Source: Stappia sp. ES.058 (GTDB lineage Bacteria; Pseudomonadota; Alphaproteobacteria; Rhizobiales; Stappiaceae). From it: a stretch of DNA of 64,000 nt. A program made the position numbers and the translations under genes. Position 1 is the stretch's first letter. Each line of letters opens with the position of its first letter. The stretch is taken from the NCBI RefSeq assembly GCF_900105595.1, contig NZ_LT629784.1:1426001-1490000 (forward strand). The letters are read 5' to 3'. This document shows positions 34,201 through 43,163 of this stretch, piece after piece. The notes beneath the pieces are model-generated. The model made no database searches and had not been told where the DNA came from. It saw only the letters and a list, made by a program, of their open reading frames with translations.

Positions 34201-36723
34201 GTCATGTCGGAACGTCTGATCGAAAGCCGCACCGTTCCGGTGACAGCCGGCGAAAGCGAAGTCTCGTTCGAGATCACCGACGAGTGGGGCAGCGGGGCCT
34301 ATGTGACCGCGACCCTGCTGCAGCCGATGGATCTGAAGGAAGACCGCATGCCGTCGCGGGCGCTCGGGCTTCAGTGGCTCAAGGTCGATCCGGGCGCGCG
34401 CCGGCACACGGTGTCCCTGGAAGTTCCAGAGCGCATTCGTCCGCGCGCGACGCTCGACGTCGGCGTGCGCGTCGCGGGGCAGGCGGCCGGAAAGCCTGCC
34501 TATGTTACCATCGCCGCCGTCGATGTCGGGATCCTCAATCTGACCGGTTTTGAGGCTCCGCAGCCGTCCGCCTGGTACTTCGGCCAGCGCCGGCTCGGCG
34601 TCGATATCCGCGACTACTATGGTCAGTTGATCGACCGGACGGCCGGCGAGCGCGGGCGGATTCGCTCCGGAGGTGACGGCATGGGGCTGAATCTCGCCGC
34701 GCCGCCGCCACAGGAAGCGCCGGTCGCACTGTTCTCCGGCGTTGTCGAAACCGATCCCGACGGGCGGGCGAGCGTGTCCTTCGAGGTGCCAGACTTCAAC
34801 GGAACGCTCAAGCTGATGGCGGTCGCCTGGAGCGCAGGTGGCGTTGGCGAATCACAGCGCGACGTCACCGTGCGCGATCCGCTCGTCATGACGGCCACGC
34901 TGCCGCGTTTCCTTGCGCCCGGCGATGAATCGCGCCTGCTTGTCGAGATCGACAATGTCGAGGGCGCGGCCGGCGATTATGAAATCTCCGCCGATATCAG
35001 CGGGCCGGTCACGACCGCTCTCGGCGCAAACCGTCGCCAGTTGCGTCTGGAGGCGGGCGAACGTCGCAGCCTTCACGTTCCGGTCCGCGCCGGCGACATG
35101 CCCGGTGATGTCTCCTTCGTGCTGCGCCTGAGCGGTCCGGACGGTCCGGTCGGCGAAAAGACGCTCGCGCTCGGCGTGCGTGACACCACACCGCCTGTCA
35201 CCCGACGCTCCCATGTGACGCTTGCCGCCGGCGGAAGCCTGGCGCTTGATGCCGGCACGCTCGCCGGGCTTCAACCGCGCACGGCGCGCGTGAGCGTGGC
35301 GAACGGTGGCCTTGCCCGGATCAATGTGCCGGGGCTCCTCGCGGCGCTCGACCGGTATCCCTATGGCTGCACGGAGCAGACGGCCTCGCGTGCCCTTCCG
35401 CTCCTCTATGTCAACGAGATGGCGATATCGGCGGGACTGGAGGCCGACGCGGATGTGCGCGAGCGGATCCAGACGGCAATCGGGCGCGTGCTCGGCAATC
35501 AGGGGTCGAACGGGGCCTTCGGACTGTGGAACAGCTATGGCGGCAGCGACACATGGCTGGATGCCTATGTCACCGACTTCCTGCTGCGGGCCCGGGAACG
35601 CAACTACGATGTGCCGGAACGCGCGATGACCGCGGCCCTCGACAATCTCGAGAATCGGGTGGCCTATGCCTCCGACTTCGAGAGCGGCGGCGAGGACATT
35701 GCCTATGCGCTCTATGTTCTCGCCCGTTCGAGCCGCGCATCGCTCGGCGACTTGCGCTATTACGCCGATGTGAAGCTCGATGCTTTCGGCTCCGCGCTTG
35801 CCAAGGCCCAGATCGGCGCGGCCCTCTCGCTGTATGGCGAGACGACGCGGGCGAAGCTTGCCTTCGATGCAGCACTCGGAGCGGCCGAACGGCCGGAATC
35901 CATCGGCTACCGGGACGACTACGGGACAGCGCTGCGCGATGCGGCGGGGGTTCTGGCCTATGCGACCCGTTCGAAGGTCGACGGCCTCGACACACCGGCG
36001 CTCGCGCGCCAGGTGGGCAACCGGCAGGACGCGGCCTCCGCGCTCTCCACACAGGACATGGCGTGGCTTCTGCTTGCGGGCCATGAGCTTCAGCAAACGG
36101 CGGCGGACAGCGCCTTCGCCCTCAACGACAATGCGGTCAGCGGTGCTTTGGCGAGCCGCTTCAACGGCGCGGACCTGCTCACCGACCCGGTGTCGCTGGC
36201 AAACCGCGGCGAGACGGCACAAGACGTGGTTGTCACGGTCACCGGCAAGCCGTCCGGGCCCGAGCCAGCTACGGCAATGGGGTACCGGATCACGCGCGCC
36301 TATTATGACCTCGACGGCAATTCCGTCGATCCGGCCGGCGTCGCGGTGAACACCCGTCTGGCGGTGGTCCTGACGGTGACCCGCGACCGGCCCGGACGCG
36401 GGCGGGTGATGGTGGTGGACCGGCTGCCCGCCGGGCTGAGCATCGACAATCCGCGGCTCGTGCGTTCCGGCGATGTCGGTGCGCTCGACTGGCTCGACAG
36501 CGTCGACAACGCGGAACATGTGGAGTTTCGCGACGACCGGTTTGTCGTCGCGGTGGACGAGAAGAATCTGAACGGTGACCGCTACACCTTCGCCTATCTC
36601 GCTCGTGCCTCGGTGCCGGGCCGCTTCGCCCTTCCGCCGGCAACGGTGGAGGACATGTATCGGCCGGACCTGAACGGACGCACGGGGGCGGGCCGGTTCG
36701 AGATTCTGGGTCCAAGGCAGTAA
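31207..36723 (+). CDS. alpha-2-macroglobulin family protein with PAN domain and thioester
   Basis: 1838 residues from ATG 31207 after GGGGAGGTAGCT. A Sec signal peptide ends near EVNA-QE with no lipobox, so it is soluble in the periplasm, unlike the lipoprotein form in E. coli. Residues about 45-105 form a PAN/apple domain with paired cysteines (CKAACVDDRRCKAF). A TPR-like helical part follows, then the string of macroglobulin (MG) domains. The internal thioester motif is C1388-T-E-Q1391 in YGCTEQTASR, followed by the helical thioester domain. Such proteins trap foreign proteases that breach the outer membrane. PBP1C follows 9 bases later, the known partner arrangement. Confidence 0.92.
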   Translation: MFERHMRAERKARFLRTLAALTIAATFVFPGAMSEVNAQERRIVTVDEADYFGGDYRTLKDIDLEACKAACVDDRRCKAFTFNTSAGWCFLKSEVGSLQSFAGAVAGRLVVVEARDENLAENRGSELSYLPRTLLDTAASFARQLPREYRAGEGDVSARARAARETLSRGALEDAQARFARTLVLAPDRHDLWVGLAQSLVRQAPDDWQKRNEVRDDGTSAAINAYLTSAETAQQVTSLEILGASLVKRQLYKPAIKAWRAALALEERPGLRKRYEQLVAEHGFRILDHQVDADSATPRICVVFSDKLERNADMEPFVRVTGAGPFSVEGDEAQICIDGVSHGERYSVLVRQGVPAADGEKLEKSASLNVYVRDRSPSVRFLGRAYVLPAGDGATIPIVSVNTSTVEAEIYRIGERGLAPALRDRRVLSQLDPGRADQLRDEYGEKVWTGEVETRAPLNTDVTTAIPVADLGLEMEPGIYAMVARAAADKKNEWGPRATQWFLVSDLGISAYSGADGAMVIVRALSDASAVTDATVRLVAVNNDVLGEVKSDAEGIARFAPGLSRGTGGLAPALVSVETGSGDYAFLDLTAPAFDLSDRGVSGRAAPGPVDVFAWLDRGVYRPGETVHAGAMARDRNADASTGLPLTFIYDRPDGVEHLRVVVADAGEGGRAHALELPAGAQQGGWTLRVHADPKGPALSQTSFLVEDFQPERVDYTPETEAEAFDPADPPEVSIAARFLYGALASGQRLEGEVIVMPTRELPWYPGYSFGLADEQIFPDRARLPDGLETDAEGRVQFVPPLPELQDTTAGYRAQIVTRLVEAGGRFVERGLEMPIRPGGPRLGMKPAFDGGVEEGGPAEFDIVAIAASGERISADKVSWSLSKLDTRYQWYRSDSRWSYEPVTTSRRVESGTLDIAAGAPARLSVPVDWGRYRLEITGESGSGMATSVEFNAGWYVSSASSQTPDVLEVGLDKEAYRVGETATLRMTPRVAGIALISVMSERLIESRTVPVTAGESEVSFEITDEWGSGAYVTATLLQPMDLKEDRMPSRALGLQWLKVDPGARRHTVSLEVPERIRPRATLDVGVRVAGQAAGKPAYVTIAAVDVGILNLTGFEAPQPSAWYFGQRRLGVDIRDYYGQLIDRTAGERGRIRSGGDGMGLNLAAPPPQEAPVALFSGVVETDPDGRASVSFEVPDFNGTLKLMAVAWSAGGVGESQRDVTVRDPLVMTATLPRFLAPGDESRLLVEIDNVEGAAGDYEISADISGPVTTALGANRRQLRLEAGERRSLHVPVRAGDMPGDVSFVLRLSGPDGPVGEKTLALGVRDTTPPVTRRSHVTLAAGGSLALDAGTLAGLQPRTARVSVANGGLARINVPGLLAALDRYPYGCTEQTASRALPLLYVNEMAISAGLEADADVRERIQTAIGRVLGNQGSNGAFGLWNSYGGSDTWLDAYVTDFLLRARERNYDVPERAMTAALDNLENRVAYASDFESGGEDIAYALYVLARSSRASLGDLRYYADVKLDAFGSALAKAQIGAALSLYGETTRAKLAFDAALGAAERPESIGYRDDYGTALRDAAGVLAYATRSKVDGLDTPALARQVGNRQDAASALSTQDMAWLLLAGHELQQTAADSAFALNDNAVSGALASRFNGADLLTDPVSLANRGETAQDVVVTVTGKPSGPEPATAMGYRITRAYYDLDGNSVDPAGVAVNTRLAVVLTVTRDRPGRGRVMVVDRLPAGLSIDNPRLVRSGDVGALDWLDSVDNAEHVEFRDDRFVVAVDEKNLNGDRYTFAYLARASVPGRFALPPATVEDMYRPDLNGRTGAGRFEILGPRQ

Positions 36724-36732
36724 CGGCGGACG

Positions 36733-38883
36733 ATGGAGCCGCGGATGCAGGACAAGCGCCCTCCGCCTCGACGACGCTTCGCGCGTGTCGCACGATGGGC
36801 CGTCGCCGGTTTCGCGGCGGTGCTGGCGGGAGGCGCCGCGCTTGTCGCCTTGCTGTTCGTTCAGGTCGCCTCCGTTCCCCCGGTGCGCCCTACGGCGGGG
36901 GTCACAGTTTCGAAAGCCGTGCTGGCGCGCGACGGAGCCTTGTTGCGGGCCTTCCAAACCCCCGACGACCGCTGGCGGCTTCCGGCCTCGCTGGACGATG
37001 TGGACCCGCTCTACATCCGCATGTTGCTGGCCTATGAGGATCGACGCTTCCATGCGCATGGCGGTGTCGATCCGCGCGCGGTTCTTCGGGCCGCCGCGCA
37101 GTCGCTTGGCGCAGGCCGGATCGTGTCGGGGGCCTCGACGTTGACGATGCAGACCGCGCGTCTGACGATGGAGCGGTCGACGCGCGGCCTGTCATCGAAG
37201 TGGCGGCAGGTCGTTCTGGCGCTGGCGCTTGAGCGCGATCTCACCAAGGACGAAATCCTTGGGCTTTATCTGCTGCGCGCCCCCTTCGGCGGCAATATCG
37301 AAGGTGTGCGGGCGGCGACGCTCGCCTGGTTCGGAAAGGAGCCTTCGCGTTTGACCCCGGCGGAGGCCGCGCTCTTGGTCGCCCTGCCGCAAGCGCCGGA
37401 ACTGCGCCGTCCCGACCGGTTTCCGAAGGCCGCGCGTGAGGCGCGCGCCCGCGTTCTCGCGGTGATGGAAGCGCGTGGGGTGTTGGGCGCGGATCAGGTT
37501 GCCGCGGCATCGCGCGCGTCGGTGCCGACCCTGCGGCGGGAGGTGCCGCGTCTGGCAGCGCATGCAACACGTGACGCGATCGCTGTCGGGGGCGCCGCAA
37601 ACGAGGTCCGGCTGACCCTCGACGCGGATCTTCAGGCACGGCTGGAGCAGCTTGCGCGCGCGCGCGCGCTGCGTCTTGGACCGCATGTCTCCGTTGCCAT
37701 GATCGTCGCCGATCACCGAAGCGGTGAGGTTCTGGCACATGTCGGGTCCCCGGATCTGCTCGACGAGGCTCGGCGCGGGCACGTCGATATGACGCGCGCG
37801 TTGCGGTCTCCCGGATCAACCCTCAAGCCGCTTATCTACGGACTGGCCTTCGAGGAGGGCATCGCCCATCCCGACAGCCTGATCGACGACCGGCCCGTGA
37901 CGCTTGGCGGATATTCCCCGACCAACTTCGATCAGTCCTTTCAAGGGACCGTTCGTGTGCGCGACGCGCTGCAAGCCTCCCTGAATGTGCCGGCCGTGGC
38001 GCTTCTGGATGCGGTCGGGGTCGCACGTTTTGTGGCGCGCCTGCGCCGCGCCGGCGCAACGCCGCGCTTTTCCGGAGACCGGCCCCCCGGACTTGCCGTG
38101 GCGCTTGGCGGTTTCGGACTGTCGCTGACGGATCTGGTGTCGCTTTATGCGGGGATCGCGAATGGGGGAGCTCCCGTTCGTCTGCGGATCGACGACGGCG
38201 AAGGCGGCGGTAGCGCACGCGTGCCGGCGCGGGAAAAGCGGGTGCTCTCGCCGACCGCCGCATGGCGCATCGGAAAGATCCTGTCGGAGGTGCCGCCGCC
38301 GGCGAGCGCGCGCGGTGAGGGCGTCGCCTACAAGACCGGAACTTCCTACGGATATCGCGACGCCTGGGCGTTGGGATACGACGGTCGCCATGTCATCGGG
38401 GTCTGGACGGGACGCGCGGATGGCACCCCGGTGCCGGGCATGACCGGCTTCGAAGCGGCGGCCCCCATCCTGTTCGAAGCGTTTCAGCGCGTCGGGCCGG
38501 AACGCGTGCGTTTGTCGCCGCCGCCAACGGCGCCCCTTGCCGGGAGGGATACGGTTCCCGCGCCTCTCCATCATGCCCGTACCCGGGCTCTGCGCGAGGG
38601 AACCGAAGGCGCGGCGTCAGCGCCCGAGATCTTCTATCCCCCCGACGGAGCAGTCATCGAGCTCGGGCTGAAGCGCGCATCCGGCGCGCGCGATGCGTTG
38701 CCGCTCGTGGTCAAGGCCAGGCGGGGGCGTGGCCCCTTCGTCTGGATGGCGAACGGAGCGCCGGTCGCCAGTGGCGCCCATGCGCGCGCCCTGACGCTGG
38801 TGCCGGATGGTCCCGGCACGTCGACGATCTCGGTGATCGATGCCGACGGGCGTTCTGCCCGCGTCACCGTGCATCTGCGGTAG
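36733..38883 (+). CDS. pbpC: penicillin-binding protein 1C
   Basis: 716 residues. One N-terminal membrane anchor (residues about 18-40), then a family 51 glycosyltransferase domain with the catalytic Glu in YEDRRFHAHGGVD and the motif TLTMQTARLTMERSTRG. A transpeptidase domain follows with S362-TL-K365, an SLN motif and KTGTSYGYRDAWALG. A C-terminal BiPBP_C domain completes the protein (KRASGARDALPLVVKARRGRG, then FVWMANGAPV). This bifunctional enzyme polymerises and crosslinks peptidoglycan. Directly after the macroglobulin gene, it forms the conserved defence-and-repair pair. ATG 36745 is a second possible start. Its stop lies 3 bases from the convergent hydrolase gene. Confidence 0.94.
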   Translation: MEPRMQDKRPPPRRRFARVARWAVAGFAAVLAGGAALVALLFVQVASVPPVRPTAGVTVSKAVLARDGALLRAFQTPDDRWRLPASLDDVDPLYIRMLLAYEDRRFHAHGGVDPRAVLRAAAQSLGAGRIVSGASTLTMQTARLTMERSTRGLSSKWRQVVLALALERDLTKDEILGLYLLRAPFGGNIEGVRAATLAWFGKEPSRLTPAEAALLVALPQAPELRRPDRFPKAAREARARVLAVMEARGVLGADQVAAASRASVPTLRREVPRLAAHATRDAIAVGGAANEVRLTLDADLQARLEQLARARALRLGPHVSVAMIVADHRSGEVLAHVGSPDLLDEARRGHVDMTRALRSPGSTLKPLIYGLAFEEGIAHPDSLIDDRPVTLGGYSPTNFDQSFQGTVRVRDALQASLNVPAVALLDAVGVARFVARLRRAGATPRFSGDRPPGLAVALGGFGLSLTDLVSLYAGIANGGAPVRLRIDDGEGGGSARVPAREKRVLSPTAAWRIGKILSEVPPPASARGEGVAYKTGTSYGYRDAWALGYDGRHVIGVWTGRADGTPVPGMTGFEAAAPILFEAFQRVGPERVRLSPPPTAPLAGRDTVPAPLHHARTRALREGTEGAASAPEIFYPPDGAVIELGLKRASGARDALPLVVKARRGRGPFVWMANGAPVASGAHARALTLVPDGPGTSTISVIDADGRSARVTVHLR

Positions 38884-38886
38884 CGG

Positions 38887-39804
38887 TCAGTCGGCACCCT
38901 CGGTGCAGCGGCACGCGAAGTCCAGAATCGCTCCCTGGGTTTCCCGGTCCCAGAGAAGCGGAGCATGGCCTTCGTTGTCGACGGTGAGCGCCTGTGCATT
39001 CGGATGACGGCGCAGCATCTCTGCAAGGGTTTTTGCGCTCAACAGGTCGGAATGTGCGCCCCGCAGCGCAAGAAGCGGCGTGGCGCCGATCGCATCGAAG
39101 ACCGGCCAGAAGTCCGGGAGCTCCGTCTCCTGGTCGAGTTCCGCCAGCGTATGGCGCAGCGTCGCGTCATAGTCGAGACGCAGCCCGCCGGGCGTTTCGA
39201 TGTACAATTGACGTGCGAAGCGGTCCCAGCCGGCGTCATCGAGTCCCGGAAACTGAGGCGCAAGCATCTTGCGAAGTCGCGCGGCTGCCGACGGCCAGTC
39301 AGAGGCGTCCATGGTCAGGCCGATCGTTCCGGCAAGGCGATGAAGCCCGTCGCGCTCGATCGTCGGGCCGATGTCGTTCAACACCATGCCGGCAATCCGG
39401 TTGGGCGACCGAAGGGCAAGCAGCATCGCATGCAATCCGCCGCGTGACGTGCCGACCACGATGGCGCGAGAGATCCCGAGCGCATCGAGACCGCAGTCGA
39501 TATCGTCTGCCTCGCGCTCGATGGAATAGTTGCGCCAGTCGGCGTCGCGGTCCGACTGACCTCGGCCCCGGTAGTCCATGGCCGTCACATCGAAGCCGCG
39601 TTCGGCCAGCGCTTCGGCAAGATGCGTGAAGTCGCGGCTGTTGCGTGACAGCCCCGCTAGGCACAGCACCTGCGGTGCGTGGTGTTTGGTGTTTCTTGCG
39701 CGCCAGGTCGTCGCGCCAAGCCGAAGCCCGTCGCTTGCCAGCCACTCTCTTACCAAGGGAGTGCCGTCCTTGCTTGCGGGTGTGAGCGGTCGATCCGGTT
39801 GCAT
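38887..39804 (-). CDS. alpha/beta-fold hydrolase
   Basis: About 305 residues from ATG 39804; a TTG twelve bases upstream, preceded by GGGGAAACGCC, could be used instead. The nucleophile elbow is GTSRGG, the oxyanion/HG-like region [13 protein letters not shown], the acid probably Asp in [10 protein letters not shown], and the catalytic His is in NEGHAPLL. It has no signal peptide. The family covers esterases, lactonases and haloperoxidase-like enzymes, and the substrate cannot be told. It converges on pbpC with 3 bases between the stops and is divergent from dapA. Confidence 0.85.
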   Translation of the reverse strand: MQPDRPLTPASKDGTPLVREWLASDGLRLGATTWRARNTKHHAPQVLCLAGLSRNSRDFTHLAEALAERGFDVTAMDYRGRGQSDRDADWRNYSIEREADDIDCGLDALGISRAIVVGTSRGGLHAMLLALRSPNRIAGMVLNDIGPTIERDGLHRLAGTIGLTMDASDWPSAAARLRKMLAPQFPGLDDAGWDRFARQLYIETPGGLRLDYDATLRHTLAELDQETELPDFWPVFDAIGATPLLALRGAHSDLLSAKTLAEMLRRHPNAQALTVDNEGHAPLLWDRETQGAILDFACRCTEGAD

Positions 39805-39980
39805 ATTGTGCGACAAGGCGTTTCCCCGTTGTTGCCCGGCATGATAATCCGGGCCGAACCTCGATTGAAAGAGGCATCCGGTCGCCGAACAGTGCGTGTT
39901 GCGTCGCCAGCGCGCGGCGACTATTGTGCGCCACCCGGGCCTTCCGCCCGCCACCTGATCCACACTCCAAGAGGACCGTC

Positions 39981-40859
39981 ATGTTCAAGGGATCCATCCC
40001 CGCACTCGTCACGCCGTTTCGCGACGGAGCGGTTGATGAGAAAGCGTACCAGGAGTTCGTGGACTGGCAGATCAAAGAGGGCAGCCACGGCCTCGTCCCG
40101 GTCGGCACGACCGGCGAGAGCCCGACGCTCAGCCATGCCGAGCACAAGCGCGTTGTTGATCTGTGCATCGAGGCGGCCGGCGGTCGTGTGCCGGTGATGG
40201 CCGGCGCCGGCTCCAACAACACCGTCGAGGCGATTGATTTCGCCACCTTCGCGCAGAAGGCCGGAGCCGATGCCCTTCTGATCGTCACGCCCTATTACAA
40301 CAAGCCGAACCAGGCGGGCCTGAAGGCGCATTACCGGGCAATCGACAAGGAAGTCGATATCCCGATCTACATCTACAACATTCCCGGTCGCTCGGTGATC
40401 GACATGACGCCGGAGACGATGGCCGAGCTGTTTGCCACCAGCAAGAACATCAAGGGCGTGAAGGATGCGACCGCGAACATGTCGCGCGCGAGCCGTCAGC
40501 GCGAGGTCTGTGGCACGGATTTCGTCCAGCTTTCGGGCGAGGATATCACCGCGCTCGGCTTCAACGCCCATGGCGGCACGGGCTGTATTTCGGTGACGGC
40601 CAATGTCGCTCCGCGGCTTTGCGCGCAGTTCCAGGAAGCGACCCTCGCGGGCGATTTCCGGGCGGCGCTCGACATTCAGGACCGGCTGTCACCGCTGCAC
40701 AACGCGCTGTTCATCGAACCGAACCCGACGGGCGTCAAATACGCGCTGTCGCTGATCGGCAAGCTGGACAACGAACTGCGGCTGCCGCTCGTGCCTGTAT
40801 CGGAGACAACCCAGGCGGCGATCCGCGATGCGATGACGCACGCGGGCCTGCTCAACTGA
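39981..40859 (+). CDS. dapA: 4-hydroxy-tetrahydrodipicolinate synthase
   Basis: 292 residues, ATG preceded by AGAGGA. It condenses pyruvate with aspartate semialdehyde in lysine and diaminopimelate synthesis. The Schiff-base lysine is in [11 protein letters not shown], the substrate-binding [10 protein letters not shown] motif is present, and the tyrosine lies in [11 protein letters not shown]. Full length for the family. It is followed by smpB, 52 bases downstream, with a hairpin in between. The product feeds peptidoglycan precursor synthesis. Confidence 0.95.
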   Translation: MFKGSIPALVTPFRDGAVDEKAYQEFVDWQIKEGSHGLVPVGTTGESPTLSHAEHKRVVDLCIEAAGGRVPVMAGAGSNNTVEAIDFATFAQKAGADALLIVTPYYNKPNQAGLKAHYRAIDKEVDIPIYIYNIPGRSVIDMTPETMAELFATSKNIKGVKDATANMSRASRQREVCGTDFVQLSGEDITALGFNAHGGTGCISVTANVAPRLCAQFQEATLAGDFRAALDIQDRLSPLHNALFIEPNPTGVKYALSLIGKLDNELRLPLVPVSETTQAAIRDAMTHAGLLN

Positions 40860-40867
40860 ACAAGGAC

Positions 40868-40900
40868 AGCGCCGGCGTGGACTGAGACCCCGCCGGCGCT
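40868..40900 (+). other. stem-loop between dapA and smpB
   Basis: AGCGCCGGCG pairs perfectly with CGCCGGCGCT around a 13-base loop. It is GC-rich and has no following T-run, and lies within 15 bases of the smpB ATG, so it could reduce read-through or mask translation of smpB. Confidence 0.5.
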
Positions 40901-40911
40901 CGGGCATTACC

Positions 40912-41391
40912 ATGGCCAAGAAGAAGGCGACCGAAGGCGGCCGCAAGATCGTTGCGGAAAACCGCAAAGCGCGCTTCAACTACGAGATCGAGGACACGCT
41001 CGAGGCCGGTATCGTCTTGACCGGCACCGAGGTGAAGGCGCTGCGTCTTGGGAAATCCAACATCGCGGAATCCTACGCCAGCGACGAGCGGGGAGAGTTG
41101 TGGCTGATCAACTCCTATATCCCGGAGTACCTGCAGGCGAACCGCTTCAATCACGAACCACGCCGCCGGCGCAAGCTTCTGGTGCATGCGCGCGAACTCG
41201 CGCGCCTGTCCGCGGCCGTGCAAAAGGACGGCAAGACGATCGTCCCGCTGCGCCTCTACTTCAACGAAAAGGGCACGGCGAAGCTTGAGCTTGCGCTTGC
41301 GCGTGGCAAGAAGCTGCATGACAAGCGCGAGACCGAGAAGAAACGGGACTGGAGCCGCGAGAAGGCACGGCTGTTGAAAACGGCCGGCTGA
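40912..41391 (+). CDS. smpB: SsrA-binding protein SmpB
   Basis: 159 residues. The OB-fold protein binds tmRNA and delivers it to stalled ribosomes. Typical segments are [39 protein letters not shown] and the basic C-terminal tail [14 protein letters not shown] that sits in the mRNA channel. The tmRNA gene itself is not in this window. The dapA-smpB order is common in Hyphomicrobiales. Start ATG as given; the strongly basic first residues ([11 protein letters not shown]) agree with other SmpB proteins. Confidence 0.95.
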   Translation: MAKKKATEGGRKIVAENRKARFNYEIEDTLEAGIVLTGTEVKALRLGKSNIAESYASDERGELWLINSYIPEYLQANRFNHEPRRRRKLLVHARELARLSAAVQKDGKTIVPLRLYFNEKGTAKLELALARGKKLHDKRETEKKRDWSREKARLLKTAG

Positions 41392-41485
41392 CCTGTGGAG
41401 AGGTTGTGCAAAAAGTGGGGATGACCGAAGGTCAGACCTCATAAGCCACTTCAAGAAACCTTCTCAATATCATGAAATTTTGAGT

Positions 41486-41932
41486 TTAATCGTTATGTGA
41501 CCTGATGGTCTCCAGCAAGGCGCGGCGTCCTCCGCTGATTTCCACAGGTCGGCGGGTTTGTGCATCCACCTGCACATGCACGAAGCGTCCCTGGGCGCAG
41601 GCCGTTTGCCCGTCATTGCGGAACAGGCCGATTTCATAGGTGACGGAGCTTCCGCCAAGCCGCACGACGCGAAGTCCTGCGTGCACCGTATCGGGGAAGG
41701 TCAGCTCCTCGAAATAGCTGCATTGGGTTTCCACGACAAGAAACACCTGTTCGGACGAGCGCGGGTCGAGCGTGCCGTGCGAGATGAGCCAGCCGTTCAC
41801 GGCCGTGTCGAAATAGCTCAGATATTCGACATTGTTGACGTGGCCGTACGTGTCGACGTCCATCCACCGTGTCGGGATCTCGCGAAAGACCTGAAACCCG
41901 TCCCGCGAGAACGGCTGGATGCGCTGGCTCAT
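41486..41932 (-). CDS. acyl-CoA thioesterase (4HBT, hot-dog fold)
   Basis: About 148 residues from ATG 41932; a further 25 codons upstream are open but overlap the neighbouring dehydrogenase gene. The catalytic region RWMDVDTYGHVNNVEYLSYFD has the Asp-x-x-x-x-Gly-His pattern of YbgC/4-hydroxybenzoyl-CoA thioesterases. The rest fits the hot-dog fold. The acyl substrate is unknown. It follows the iron alcohol dehydrogenase by 43 bases on the same strand. Confidence 0.87.
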   Translation of the reverse strand: MSQRIQPFSRDGFQVFREIPTRWMDVDTYGHVNNVEYLSYFDTAVNGWLISHGTLDPRSSEQVFLVVETQCSYFEELTFPDTVHAGLRVVRLGGSSVTYEIGLFRNDGQTACAQGRFVHVQVDAQTRRPVEISGGRRALLETIRSHND

Positions 41933-41975
41933 GCGTGGTGTCCCGATGGTCGGGGAAGGGTCCGTGACGCGGATT

Positions 41976-43136
41976 TCAATAGGCCGCGCGATAGATTGCA
42001 AGCGCATCGGCTTCGTCGACCTCGCGCGGATTGTTGACCAGAAGCCGGGTCTGTTTCATCGCGTCGCAGGCAAGTCCGGCGAGATCATCCTCGCCGATGC
42101 CGACCGACCTGAGGCCCGCCGGCAATCCAAGTCTTGCGTTGAGCGCGCCAAGCTCCTCTGCAAAGCGTGCGGCGCACTCTTGCGCCCCCTCGCATTGGCC
42201 GAGTTGCGGAAAGACGAGTGGCGCGATCTGCGCGTATTCCTTTGCCGCCTCCGGCGCGTTGAAGCGCAACACATGCGGCAACACCAGCGCGTTGGACAGG
42301 CCGTGCGGCACATGAAAGCGTCCGCCAATAGGATAGGCGAGTGCATGTACTGCCGCGACGGGGGAATTGGCGAAGGCCTGCCCCGCAAGCAGGGAGCCAA
42401 GCAGCATGGCCGCTCGGGCGTTAAGGTTCGCGCCGTCTGCGACCGCCGCTTCGATGTTGGCGCCGAGAAGCCGCAGCGCTTCCTCGGCGAGGGCGCGCGA
42501 TACGGGGTTGTTGTTGGGCGATCTGGAGGTGAAAGCCTCGATCGCGTGCACCATGGCGTCCACTCCGGTCGCGGCCGTCACATGGGCGGGAAGACCCAGT
42601 GTCAGTTCGGCATCGAGAATGGCGACATCCGGCAAGATCACCGGAGAGACCACGCCGCGCTTTTCATCGTCCTCGACTGTAACGATGGAAATCGGCGTCA
42701 CTTCCGATCCGGTGCCGGCGGTCGTGGGCACAAGGGCGAGCGGCAGGCGAGGGCCCTTCGCATTGCCGACGCCCCAGGCGTCGTCCAGCGCCTCGTCGCT
42801 GGCGCACAGCAGCGCGGCGAGTTTGGCGACGTCGAGCGACGAGCCGCCGCCGAATCCGAGAACGCCGGTTGCACCGAAATCACGTCCGGCGTCCGCTGCC
42901 GCCATCACCACGGCGCGGGGCGGGTCGGCGACAACGTCGCTGAAAAGCGTTGTCTCGATCCCGGACGCCTTGAGGGCGGCAAGCGGTGCATCCAGAAGTC
43001 CGGCGTCGATCAGGCCTGTATCGCTGATCACCAGAATGCGCGATCCGAGCGCGGCGATGTGGCTGGCGAGGTCCCGTGCGGCGCCGGCAGAAAACACGAT
43101 CCTGGGGGTGGTGTTGAACTGGAATGGCGGGATCAT
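41976..43136 (-). CDS. iron-containing (type III) alcohol dehydrogenase
   Basis: 386 residues. The N-terminal half is a Rossmann-like NAD(P)-binding domain with the GFGGGSSLDVAKLAALL motif. The metal site is visible in the C-terminal half: Asp and His in GVDAMVHAIEAF, and further His residues in GGRFHVPHGLSNA. Members oxidise primary alcohols, reduce maleylacetate or act on sugar-like diols; this one cannot be assigned. Its C-terminus is followed by the thioesterase gene, while parC ends 27 bases upstream of its start. Confidence 0.91.
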   Translation of the reverse strand: MIPPFQFNTTPRIVFSAGAARDLASHIAALGSRILVISDTGLIDAGLLDAPLAALKASGIETTLFSDVVADPPRAVVMAAADAGRDFGATGVLGFGGGSSLDVAKLAALLCASDEALDDAWGVGNAKGPRLPLALVPTTAGTGSEVTPISIVTVEDDEKRGVVSPVILPDVAILDAELTLGLPAHVTAATGVDAMVHAIEAFTSRSPNNNPVSRALAEEALRLLGANIEAAVADGANLNARAAMLLGSLLAGQAFANSPVAAVHALAYPIGGRFHVPHGLSNALVLPHVLRFNAPEAAKEYAQIAPLVFPQLGQCEGAQECAARFAEELGALNARLGLPAGLRSVGIGEDDLAGLACDAMKQTRLLVNNPREVDEADALAIYRAAY

Positions 43137-43163
43137 GGGGCTTGTCCTTGTGCGCAGTACGGC

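Noticed and set aside
37655..37672. Alternating GC run (gcgcgcgcgcgc) inside pbpC
   Set aside because: It encodes a normal Ala-Arg stretch in a helical part of the protein and is expected at this GC content; no sign of an instability role.
41410..41435. Possible small hairpin TGACC-GAA-GGTCA after smpB
   Set aside because: Only five base pairs and no T-run; too weak to call a terminator.
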